Below the pieces are notes generated by a model. It was not told where the DNA came from and made no database searches. It saw nothing but the letters and a program-made list of their open reading frames with translations. Shown here one piece after another: positions 1-10,527 of a DNA stretch of 48,411 nt. The stretch comes from Verrucomicrobiaceae bacterium. Lineage in GTDB: Bacteria; Verrucomicrobiota; Verrucomicrobiia; Verrucomicrobiales; Akkermansiaceae. The DNA lies in NCBI GenBank assembly GCA_027485615.1, contig JAIXQS010000118.1, positions 1 through 48,411 of the forward strand, read 5' to 3'. The position numbers and the translations under genes are program-made. Numbering within the stretch: position 1 is the stretch's first letter; each line of letters opens with the position of its first letter.

Positions 1-666
<666 letters not shown>

Positions 667-697
667 CTAATCTCTAATATCAAATGTCCTTTTGCCG

Positions 698-988
698 TCA
701 GGCAACGATTCCGAGGATATCGCCTTCGGAGATGATGAGGACTTCCTCGCCAGCGTGTTTGACTTCGGTGCCGCCGTATTTGGAGATGAGGACTTTGTCG
801 CCGACCTTCACGGAGAAGACGATGTCGTTGCCCTTCTCATCCTTGCCGCCGGTTCCGAGGCAGAGAACTTCCGCTTCCTGTGGCTTTTCCTTCGCGGTGT
901 CAGGAAGGACGATTCCGCCCGCGCTGATCGCGTCGGCTTCGAGGCGTTTGACGAGGACACGGTGTCCGAGTGGTTTGATGTTTGCCAT
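698..988 (-). CDS. groES: GroES co-chaperonin
   Basis: This is the 96-residue cap of the GroEL chamber. It begins MANIKPLGHRVLVKRLEAD and ends in EGDILGIVA, both diagnostic of the Cpn10 family, and the length is normal. The mobile-loop region (AISAGGIVLPDTAKEKPQEA) contacts GroEL. The open frame extends 15 codons further upstream, but family alignment favours the ATG at 988. No clear Shine-Dalgarno site precedes it. groEL follows after 115 bp, in a gap containing only short AT-rich, ATTGGTTATTGG-like repeats. Confidence 0.97.
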   Translation of the reverse strand: MANIKPLGHRVLVKRLEADAISAGGIVLPDTAKEKPQEAEVLCLGTGGKDEKGNDIVFSVKVGDKVLISKYGGTEVKHAGEEVLIISEGDILGIVA

Positions 989-1061
989 ATGTGTATTCTG
1001 GTTTGTTGGTTGTTGTTTGGTTTGAGAAGCCACGACCGCAATCGCGGAGGTGGAAAGCTTG

Positions 1062-1805
1062 CTAGTTTTCAGTGTTCAGGAAAGAGGTGGATGGTTCGAG
1101 GGCTGCCAGATAATGGTCGAGTTCCTTGTGGAGTTCGGTTTCGAGGAAAGCTTGGAAAGTTTTGAAATCGCCGGAGTCGGCGGATTCGAGGGCGTTGTAG
1201 TAGGCTTCGCGGGGTGTGGTGGGGATGGAGATGGGCGGGTAGCCTGCGGCGAGGAGGACGAAGTTCATCGCGAGGCGGGCGGTGCGTCCGTTGCCATCGG
1301 CGAAAGGATGGATGGACGCGATGCCGTGGTGGAGCTTCGCCGCTTTCTCGACCGGATCGGAAAGGGATTCCATCTCAGTGAAGAGGGCGTCCATCAGGTC
1401 GGGGACTTTGATTGCATTCGGTGGAACATGATTTGAACCCGCGACACGCACCGCATAAGTCCTATATCTCCCATTGGCCTCATCCTGAATGCGGATCAGC
1501 AAAATCTCGTGGAGATCGAGGAGATCGCGCTCGGTGAGTGCCGCTCCGGGTTGGGCGAGAGCTTTGACCTGCTCCCAGGCTTTCGCGAGGTTGACGGCTT
1601 CGAGGTGATCCTTGAGCGGTTTGCCGGAAACAGTGACGCCTTTGGAAAGGACGAGTTCGGTTTCGCGGAGAGTGAGGGAGTTGCCCTCGATGGAATTCGA
1701 CTCATAGACCATCCGCACATCCCACGCCGCCACAAGGCTGGCGACCGACTCCGGGGAGAGCGGGCGCAGCGCGGTGAGGCGTTGGAGTTTGGAGGTTAGG
1801 GTCAT
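1062..1805 (-). CDS. Fic-domain protein AMP-transferase, self-inhibited class II type
   Basis: Fic enzymes usually transfer AMP from ATP to hydroxyl side chains of proteins, and some also remove it. The 247-residue protein carries the full catalytic motif HPFADGNGRTAR at about residues 166-177: catalytic H166, D170 for metal, then GNGR and R177. Near the N-terminus, SNSIEG at 36-41 matches the (S/T)xxxE(G/N) inhibitory helix, so activity is probably gated by E40 in cis. I chose the ATG at 1805. The open frame reaches 1877, but the extra residues overlap the end of dnaK and a strong hairpin. The gene lies between dnaK and groES on the same strand, an unusual place that suggests a chaperone target, though nothing in the sequence proves one. 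Confidence 0.9.
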   Translation of the reverse strand: MTLTSKLQRLTALRPLSPESVASLVAAWDVRMVYESNSIEGNSLTLRETELVLSKGVTVSGKPLKDHLEAVNLAKAWEQVKALAQPGAALTERDLLDLHEILLIRIQDEANGRYRTYAVRVAGSNHVPPNAIKVPDLMDALFTEMESLSDPVEKAAKLHHGIASIHPFADGNGRTARLAMNFVLLAAGYPPISIPTTPREAYYNALESADSGDFKTFQAFLETELHKELDHYLAALEPSTSFLNTEN

Positions 1806-1843
1806 GATAAGTGAAAGGTGCCGGGTGATCAGTGGATGACGGC

Positions 1844-1866
1844 GGGGGCGACCGAAGATCGCCCCC
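1844..1866 (-). terminator. GC-rich hairpin between dnaK and fic
   Basis: GGGGGCGA (1844-1851) and TCGCCCCC (1859-1866) form a perfect 8-bp stem around a 7-nt loop just after the dnaK stop. There is no T run after it on the minus strand, so it could be a weak terminator, a 3' mRNA stabiliser or a processing site that lowers fic expression relative to dnaK. Confidence 0.5.
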
Positions 1867-1873
1867 ACTTTGA

Positions 1874-3868
<1,995 letters not shown>

Positions 3869-3970
3869 TCAAGGGCTTGGAAAGACCACGAGGCAATCCC
3901 GATGGAACGATCTGGAACGATATGGCGCAGTCGGTTGTGACGTTTTGACGCACTGCGACATTTTTAGGTC

Positions 3971-4034
3971 TGCACCAGCTTCTGCCGATGAGGAGAAAGT
4001 CGGCATTGCCGCTCAGGCGGAAATGGCTGGTGCA
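3971..4034 (+). promoter_or_regulatory. Predicted three-way-junction structure in the dnaK/herA-like divergent region
   Basis: TGCACCAGC (3971-3979) pairs perfectly with GCTGGTGCA (4026-4034). Inside are two smaller hairpins: TGCCGA (3983-3988) with TCGGCA (4000-4005), and CCGC (4009-4012) with GCGG (4017-4020). The element ends 30 nt before the chosen ATG at 4065. It may be a structured 5' leader, or a REP or MITE-like repeat copy; the window has no second copy that I could find. Confidence 0.5.
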
Positions 4035-4064
4035 TCCCCGTGCGGCCAGCAGAATGATGCTGAT

Positions 4065-6431
4065 ATGAGCGAGCAAGTCTTCGACTACGAGAAGCTGGGG
4101 CAATTCTATCTGGGCAACGAATACGACCACGATACCAAGGCGGTCACGGCGGAGCCGGTGATGTATGATTCGAAGGATCTCGTGACCCACGGCGTGGTGC
4201 TGGGGATGACGGGTTCCGGGAAAACGGGTTTGTGCCTCGCGCTGTTGGAAGAGGCGGCGATGGACAATATCCCCGCCATCATCATCGATCCCAAGGGCGA
4301 CATCGCGAACCTGCTGCTGGCCTTTCCGGAGCTTGATGGAAAAAGTTTCGAGCCATGGGTGAACGCGGACGACGCGGCGAAAAAGGGGATCAGCGTGGAG
4401 GAGCACGCCATAAAGACGGCGGCGATGTGGAAAAAGGGGCTGGAGGATTGGGGGCAGGACGCGGGTCGCATCGCGCGCTTCCGTGAAAAGACCGATATCA
4501 ATATTTTCACGCCCGGCAGCACGGCGGGGATTCCGGTTTCCATCCTCAGCTCGCTGGGCGTGCCGCCCGCCGAGGTGATGGAGGACGGGGAGCTTTTGGG
4601 GGAGGCCGTGGGCAGCACGGTGGAGAGTTTGCTCTCGCTGATTGGCGTGAATTCGGACGGCCCGGAGGCGGCTTTGCTTTCATCGATTTTTCTCAATGAA
4701 TGGAAGCTGGGACGCGGGCTGGATTTGGAAAAACTCATCGGACAGATCCAGCGGCCCGGCTTCGGCAAGATCGGCGTGATCGATCTGGAATCCTTTTACC
4801 CGGAAAAATCCCGGCAGGCGCTGGCGATGAAATTCAATACCCTGCTCGCGTCGCCGAGCTTCTCCGCATGGCTGGAAGGCGCACCTCTCGACATCGGGAA
4901 AATGCTTTACCGCGACGACAACAAGCCGCGCATCTCCATCTTCTCCATCGCCCATCTCGGCGATGCCGAACGCATGTTTTTCGTGAGCCTGCTGCTTAAC
5001 CAGATGGTCGGCTGGATGCGGACGCAGCGCGGCACGACCTCGCTCCGCGCGCTGCTCTACATGGACGAGATCTACGGCTTCCTGCCGCCCTCGGCGAACC
5101 CGCCCTCGAAGCGCCCGATGATGACCATGCTGAAACAAGCGCGCGCCTTCGGACTCGGCTGCCTGCTGGCGACTCAGAACCCGGTCGACCTCGATTATAA
5201 GGCGCTGTCGAACATCGGCACATGGTTTCTCGGACGGCTCCAGACGGAGCGCGATAAACTGCGCGTGCTCGATGGCCTGGAGGGCGCGGCGGGATCGCAG
5301 AACGCGAAGTTCAACCGCAAGGAAATGGAGACGCTGCTCTCCGGATTGGGAAACCGTGTTTTCCTGATGAACAACGTTCACGAGGACGAGCCGGTGCTTT
5401 TCCATGTCCGCTGGGTGATGAGCTATCTAACAGGTCCGCTCACGCGCGGCCAGATCAAGGGGCTGATGGATCCGAAGCGGGCGGCCTTCGTTCCGGAAAA
5501 AGCGCAAGCGGCGGAGGATTTCAACCCGATGGCGCGCTCCTCAGTCCCGGCTGGAAATACTACGAGACCCGTAGTCGGCACGGGCGTCACCGAGCTTTTC
5601 GCGGCGTCGGAAAGCGGCACTTACCGGCCCTTCCTCTATCGTGAGGCGACCGTGCATTTTTCCCTCACGAAAGCGAACGTCGAGGGCAGCCGCAAGGTGG
5701 CGAAGGTGAATCCCATCCTCGCCAGCGGCATCGATTGGGAATCCACGAACACGGTCTTACCGGAGACGTTGAAGGACAATCCTGAGGACGGTGTCGCTTT
5801 TGCGGAACTGCCCGGTTACGCGATGAACTCTAAGAATTACACGGCGGTGGTGAAGGATTTCGCGGACGATCTTTACCGCGAGGAACGCGCTGAGATCTGG
5901 GTGTGCCCGAGTCTCAAAGTCTGGGGCAAACTCGGCGAAGCGGAGGCTGACTTCCGGGCGCGGCTCAGCCACGCCGCCCATGAAGGCAGGGACGAAGCCT
6001 TGACCAAAGTGCGGGAGGCGGCGGAGAAGAAAACCAAAGTCCTCGAAGCTCGCCTGCGCACGGCGGAGATGCAGCTTTCGAAGGAAAAAGCCGAGTCCGG
6101 CTCTGCCAAGATGCAGGCCGGCATCACGGTGCTAGGCGGGATTTTGAAATCGGTCTTCGGCAGGAAATCCGGCTTCGGCGGCCTGACGAGCGGCACCAGT
6201 TCTATCACCAAAGCCACCACCGCCTACAAACAGCACCAGGACGTCGCGAACGCCGAGGCGAAAATCGAAGGCATCCAGGAGGAGGTCGAATCCATCCGCA
6301 AGGCGCTTGAAAAAGAGGTCGAGGAAATCGGACGGACATTCGATCCTTTGACTCTCGCGCTCGAAAAGGAAACGCTAAAGCCCACCCGCACGGATGTGAA
6401 GGTGGAGCGGGTGGGGCTGATTTGGATGTGA
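4065..6431 (+). CDS. HerA-like ATPase (DUF853/DUF87 type) with C-terminal coiled coils
   Basis: This is a 788-residue P-loop ATPase of the HerA/FtsK superfamily group often annotated as helicase HerA-like or DUF853. Walker A is GMTGSGKT at about 47-54, followed by IIIDPKGD, a typical early strand of this family. Walker B is LLYMDEIYGF near 330, and ATQNPVDLDYKALSN follows, a sensor-like region. The C-terminal 150 residues contain two predicted coiled coils (about 638-678 and 722-757) separated by a glycine/serine-rich stretch. The frame is open from 3945, but the ATG at 4065 (MSEQVFDYEKLGQFYLG) fits the family start. No NurA nuclease partner is adjacent, so a DNA-end-processing role is not supported by context; the substrate is unknown. 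Confidence 0.88.
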   Translation: MSEQVFDYEKLGQFYLGNEYDHDTKAVTAEPVMYDSKDLVTHGVVLGMTGSGKTGLCLALLEEAAMDNIPAIIIDPKGDIANLLLAFPELDGKSFEPWVNADDAAKKGISVEEHAIKTAAMWKKGLEDWGQDAGRIARFREKTDINIFTPGSTAGIPVSILSSLGVPPAEVMEDGELLGEAVGSTVESLLSLIGVNSDGPEAALLSSIFLNEWKLGRGLDLEKLIGQIQRPGFGKIGVIDLESFYPEKSRQALAMKFNTLLASPSFSAWLEGAPLDIGKMLYRDDNKPRISIFSIAHLGDAERMFFVSLLLNQMVGWMRTQRGTTSLRALLYMDEIYGFLPPSANPPSKRPMMTMLKQARAFGLGCLLATQNPVDLDYKALSNIGTWFLGRLQTERDKLRVLDGLEGAAGSQNAKFNRKEMETLLSGLGNRVFLMNNVHEDEPVLFHVRWVMSYLTGPLTRGQIKGLMDPKRAAFVPEKAQAAEDFNPMARSSVPAGNTTRPVVGTGVTELFAASESGTYRPFLYREATVHFSLTKANVEGSRKVAKVNPILASGIDWESTNTVLPETLKDNPEDGVAFAELPGYAMNSKNYTAVVKDFADDLYREERAEIWVCPSLKVWGKLGEAEADFRARLSHAAHEGRDEALTKVREAAEKKTKVLEARLRTAEMQLSKEKAESGSAKMQAGITVLGGILKSVFGRKSGFGGLTSGTSSITKATTAYKQHQDVANAEAKIEGIQEEVESIRKALEKEVEEIGRTFDPLTLALEKETLKPTRTDVKVERVGLIWM

Positions 6432-6511
6432 TAGGCCTCGAGTTTCAGGGATTTTTTCCCTTCACCCGAATCCGCGCTTGCCGCCGGGCGGGCGGGTCTG
6501 TTGACTTTCGC

Positions 6512-7966
6512 ATGGCAGAGATTTCTTTGGGATTGTCTTTTGACGATGTGCTTTTGGTTCCGGCATTGAGTGCGGTTCTGCCGGGCGAGGCCGATCTTTC
6601 CACCGAAGTGGCGCCCGGGATTCCGCTGGGATTGCCGGTGGTTTCCGCTGCGATGGACACCGTTTCCGAGCACGATCTGGCGATTGCGCTGGCTCGCGAG
6701 GGCGGGATGGGCGTGATTCACCGGGCGTGCCCGATCGAAGAACAGGCGGCGATGGTTTCCAAAGTGAAACGCTCCGAGAGCGCGGTGATCATCAAGCCGT
6801 TGACCGTGAGCAAAACCGATACCGTGGAGCGGGTGCTCGCGATCATGGAGGAGAACGGTTTCTCCGGCTTTCCTGTCGTCGATGGCCAAGGTCGCCTCGA
6901 AGGTATGGTGACGGGCCGCGATGTCCGCTACCTCGACCGCCCCAACGCCTTGGTATCCGAAGTGATGACCCCACGAGATAAAGTCATCACCGCTCCGCCG
7001 ACGACCGGCCTTGAGGAGGCGCGGCGCATCCTTTACCAAAACCGCATCGAGAAACTGCCGCTTGTTGACTCGGAAGGGCATCTCATCGGGCTGATCACCG
7101 GATCGGACATCGAGAAACGCATCCGCTTCACCAGCGCCGCGAAGGACGCGAACGGCCAGCTCCGCTGCGGCGCGGCGGTCGGCGTCGGCCCGGATGTGGA
7201 GGAACGCGCGCTAGCCCTTATTGCGGCAGGTGCTGATGCGCTTTTTATTGATGCGGCGACAGGCCACACGCGGCACGTGATGAACGTGATCGAAATGCTG
7301 CGCGGCCTTAGCGACAGGCCGGTGGTCGCCGGAAACGTGGTGACGGAGCAGGGCGCGAAGGATCTCGTCGCCGCCGGAGCCAGCGCGCTGAAAGTGGGCG
7401 TCGGCCCCGGATCGATTTGCACCACGCGGGTGATCGCCGGTGTGGGCATGCCGCAGTTCACCGCGATCCAGAACGTCGCCGGCTATTGCCGCGACAAGGG
7501 CGTGAAAGTCATCGCCGACGGCGGCATCCGCTACTCGGGTGATGTCGTGAAAGCGATCGCCGCCGGGGCGGATCTGGTGATGCTCGGCTCGATCCTCGCT
7601 GGCACGCGCGAAAGCCCCGGCCAGAGCGTTTATTACCAGGGCCGCCGTTTCAAAACCTACCGCGGCATGGGTTCGCTCGGCGCCATGCGCAAGGGCGCTG
7701 GCGACCGTTACGCGCAGAACAGCTCCGGCAAGCTCGTCGCCGAGGGTGTGGAAGGTCGCGTTCCCTACAAGGGGCCGCTTTCCGATGTGGTCTTCCAGCT
7801 CATGGGTGGCCTCAAATCCGGCATGGGTTACGTCGGCGCCTCCACCCTAGCCGAGCTCCGCGAAAAAGCCGTCTTCACCCGCATCACCGCGGGCGGCCTC
7901 CGCGAAAGCCACGTCCACGACATCGTGATGACGGAGGAACCCACGAACTACCAACCGCTCGGATAA
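6512..7966 (+). CDS. guaB: Inosine-5'-monophosphate dehydrogenase
   Basis: This enzyme oxidises IMP to XMP with NAD+, the committed step of GMP synthesis. The 484-residue protein starts [19 protein letters not shown]. It has two CBS domains at about 95-205 inserted in the TIM barrel. The active-site loop is [17 protein letters not shown], with catalytic Cys303, and the flap region contains GMGSLGAM and later [11 protein letters not shown]. The open frame begins at 6422, but the ATG at 6512 matches the family. guaA follows after 96 bp on the same strand, so the two GMP-branch enzymes form a likely pathway operon. Confidence 0.97.
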   Translation: MAEISLGLSFDDVLLVPALSAVLPGEADLSTEVAPGIPLGLPVVSAAMDTVSEHDLAIALAREGGMGVIHRACPIEEQAAMVSKVKRSESAVIIKPLTVSKTDTVERVLAIMEENGFSGFPVVDGQGRLEGMVTGRDVRYLDRPNALVSEVMTPRDKVITAPPTTGLEEARRILYQNRIEKLPLVDSEGHLIGLITGSDIEKRIRFTSAAKDANGQLRCGAAVGVGPDVEERALALIAAGADALFIDAATGHTRHVMNVIEMLRGLSDRPVVAGNVVTEQGAKDLVAAGASALKVGVGPGSICTTRVIAGVGMPQFTAIQNVAGYCRDKGVKVIADGGIRYSGDVVKAIAAGADLVMLGSILAGTRESPGQSVYYQGRRFKTYRGMGSLGAMRKGAGDRYAQNSSGKLVAEGVEGRVPYKGPLSDVVFQLMGGLKSGMGYVGASTLAELREKAVFTRITAGGLRESHVHDIVMTEEPTNYQPLG

Positions 7967-8062
7967 AGCATAAAGCTCTAAGCACGAAATCCGAAAGGGA
8001 AGAGGCGAAAGTGCGGAGCGAAGCGTTTAGGATTTAAAATTTAGAATTTAGGATTTCACCAC

Positions 8063-9586
8063 ATGCACGACACCAACCACGTAGCGGTCATCGACTTCGG
8101 CTCGCAATACACGCAGCTCATTGTGAGGCGTGTGCGGGAATTGGGATTCTTCGCGGCGCTTTACGCGCTGGAGGATTTTCCAAACATCGGCAAGCCGGGC
8201 GCGATCATCCTTTCCGGCGGGCCGAAGAGTACGAGCGAGGAGGACGCGCCGGATCTGGATTTTGAGGCGTTGAAAACCTTCGGCGTGCCGGTGCTGGGCG
8301 TTTGCTACGGCATGCAGCTCCTGAACCTGAAATTCGGCGGAACGGTGGAGAAGAGCGATCGCCGCGAATACGGCCCGGCGGATCTTTTCCCGGTGGACGA
8401 CTGCGCGCTTTACGAGGGGATCTCCGCGGTTTCCCAGGTGTGGATGAGTCATTCCGATACGGTGAAAATCATTCCCGACGGAGCGCGGGTGATCGCCAGC
8501 AACCAGCACGGCACACCGGTTTCGCTGCAATGGGACGAGCGGTTTTACGGAATCCAGTTCCACCCGGAGGTGACGCACAGCCACGAAGGTTTGAACATCC
8601 TGAAAAATTTCCTCTCCCATGCGGAGGGACTTGCCCCGTTCAAGATCGACGATTTCAAACGCGAGATGATCGATGACATCCGCACCACGGTGGGCGACAG
8701 GCAGGTGGTCTGCGGCGTTTCGGGCGGGGTGGACAGCACGGTGCTGGCGGTGCTTCTGAAGGAGGCGGGCGTGAAAGTCCGTGCGATCTTCGTGGACAAC
8801 GGATTGCTGCGGAAGGGCGAGGCGGAGGACGTGCAGGCGAACTTCAAACGCATGGGCGTGGAGATCGAAACGGTCGATGCCTCGGAGCGTTTCCTCAACG
8901 CGCTGGCAGGAGAGGCGGATCCGGAGAAGAAGCGGAAAATCATCGGCAACATGTTCATCGAGGTCTTCTGGGACGCGGTGGGCGATGCGGAAATGCTCGC
9001 GCAGGGAACCCTTTATCCCGATGTGATCGAGAGCGCATCGAACGCGAAATCCAAAGCGTCCGTGATCAAGACGCACCACAATCGGGTTGCGAAAATCCTG
9101 GAACTCCAGGCGGAGGGAAAAGTTCTTGAGCCACTGGCGGAGCTTTTCAAGGACGAGGTGCGCGCACTCGGTCGCTCGCTGGGCATCGAGGAGGATATCT
9201 TACTGCGCCACCCGTTTCCCGGCCCCGGCCTGTCCGTGCGCTGCCCGGGTGTGGTGGACAAGGAGCGGCTCGATATCATCCGCGAGTGCGACGCGATCTT
9301 CATCGGCAAGCTCAAGGAACACGGCTGGTATGACAAGGTCTGGCAGGCTTACGCCGGTCTCATCCCGGTGAAAACCGTCGGCGTGAAAGGCGATGAGCGC
9401 AGCTACGAGTGGGCGACGAACCTGCGTGCGGTCATTTCCGAAGATGCGATGACCGCCGACTGGGTGGAGCTTCCCTACGCCATCCTCCGCGAGACCAGCC
9501 ACCGCATTCTCAACGAGGTGAAAGGCATCAACCGCGTGCTCTACGACGTCTCCACGAAGCCGCCCGCGAGCATCGAGTGGGAATAA
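8063..9586 (+). CDS. guaA: GMP synthase (glutamine-hydrolysing)
   Basis: This enzyme converts XMP to GMP using glutamine and ATP. The 507-residue chain has an N-terminal class I amidotransferase domain with nucleophile Cys81 (GVCYGMQ) and the His167/Glu169 pair in FHPEVTHS. The synthetase domain has the PP-loop SGGVDST at 220-226. The C-terminal dimerisation domain ends in KPPASIEWE, the usual GuaA terminus. The gap from guaB contains AT-rich near-repeats (ATTTAAAATTTAGAATTTAGG) just before the start and no obvious ribosome-binding site. Catalytic residues are intact. Confidence 0.98.
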   Translation: MHDTNHVAVIDFGSQYTQLIVRRVRELGFFAALYALEDFPNIGKPGAIILSGGPKSTSEEDAPDLDFEALKTFGVPVLGVCYGMQLLNLKFGGTVEKSDRREYGPADLFPVDDCALYEGISAVSQVWMSHSDTVKIIPDGARVIASNQHGTPVSLQWDERFYGIQFHPEVTHSHEGLNILKNFLSHAEGLAPFKIDDFKREMIDDIRTTVGDRQVVCGVSGGVDSTVLAVLLKEAGVKVRAIFVDNGLLRKGEAEDVQANFKRMGVEIETVDASERFLNALAGEADPEKKRKIIGNMFIEVFWDAVGDAEMLAQGTLYPDVIESASNAKSKASVIKTHHNRVAKILELQAEGKVLEPLAELFKDEVRALGRSLGIEEDILLRHPFPGPGLSVRCPGVVDKERLDIIRECDAIFIGKLKEHGWYDKVWQAYAGLIPVKTVGVKGDERSYEWATNLRAVISEDAMTADWVELPYAILRETSHRILNEVKGINRVLYDVSTKPPASIEWE

Positions 9587-9699
9587 ATGAGGATGGCCGA
9601 TCCTCCGCCCTGCTTGATGTTCAGCGGATTTCCACCGGCGCGCCCGCGGCAAGGGCTGCTTCCGGCAATGTTTTTTTATCAGTAAGATCTCGGGATTTC

Positions 9700-10518
9700 T
9701 TACCTTGCGGCGCGCTCAGCGAAACCACGCACAAGCGGAAAGATTTGTTCAGCCCCGATTTGGAAAAGGTCGTTGTGCCGTGCCACGGGTATCGGATGCA
9801 AATTCTTGTCCGCCGAAGCGCAGGCATCCACCAGTTCACGCCCGTGGCTGAAGGGGATCACTTCGTCGTCCTCGCCGTGGATCACGAGCAAGGGTCGATC
9901 AAAGGAGCGGATGCGTTCCAGGTTCGGGAAGCGGTCGCAGGGAAAGAGCGGGAAGGGGAGATCGAAGGCGGTGGTGAACGCGGATTTGAACGGCGAGATG
10001 AGGATGAGCCCCGCCGGTTCGTTCTGTGAGGCCAGCCAGACGGACGGCCCGCCGCCGACGGAACGGCCGGTGATGATGATGGAGGCCGGCGGAATCCCGG
10101 ATGCGGTGAGGTGTTTCCAGGCAGCCATGATCGCCCGCTGCGTTGACTCCTCGCTGGGCGTGCCTGTGGAAAGGCCGTAACCGGGATAATCGTATGCGAA
10201 TACGCCCAGCCCGCCCGCATGGAACTCATCATAGAGAGGCTGTGAATCCGCCAGATCCTCCGCGTTGCCGTGGGAATAGAGTAGTGTCGGTTTTCCCGCC
10301 GCTGCGGTCATGTGGATGTAGGCGATGGATTCGCCCTCGGTGGATTTCAAATACCGCAAACCCGGATAATCGGCTGCATACGAGGCAGGAGGTGGTATGA
10401 AAATCACCCGATCCGCGAAAAACACGGCGATGATGCCGAGAAGGAGATAGACGGAAGCGATTGAGATGAACGGGCGTTTCCAGCTCCACTTTCCGATGAG
10501 TATTTTTTTCCAGTTCAT
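9700..10518 (-). CDS. Membrane-anchored alpha/beta hydrolase (BEM46/ABHD13-like)
   Basis: The 272-residue protein has one N-terminal membrane segment (about 17-36) followed by an alpha/beta-hydrolase fold. The oxyanion-hole region is LLYSHGNAED. The nucleophile elbow is GRSVGG with Ser153. The acid lies in HGEDDEVIP (Asp217 or 218), and the likely catalytic His248 is in VARHND. This pattern fits the BEM46/ABHD13-like serine hydrolases; the substrate cannot be read from sequence. It starts 9 bp after the hrpB stop on the same strand, so it is probably cotranscribed with hrpB. It converges with guaA across 113 bp. Confidence 0.85.
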   Translation of the reverse strand: MNWKKILIGKWSWKRPFISIASVYLLLGIIAVFFADRVIFIPPPASYAADYPGLRYLKSTEGESIAYIHMTAAAGKPTLLYSHGNAEDLADSQPLYDEFHAGGLGVFAYDYPGYGLSTGTPSEESTQRAIMAAWKHLTASGIPPASIIITGRSVGGGPSVWLASQNEPAGLILISPFKSAFTTAFDLPFPLFPCDRFPNLERIRSFDRPLLVIHGEDDEVIPFSHGRELVDACASADKNLHPIPVARHNDLFQIGAEQIFPLVRGFAERAAR

Positions 10519-10527
10519 GTTGATGAT

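Noticed and set aside
4680..5405. A 241-codon minus-strand frame inside the HerA-like gene
   Set aside because: The composition (His, Arg and Gln-rich) is typical of an antisense shadow, and the plus-strand gene has clear Walker motifs.
9621..9839. A minus-strand frame of 72 codons overlapping the hydrolase end
   Set aside because: Most of it is out of frame with the confirmed hydrolase, and only about 25 codons lie outside. No start or family support.
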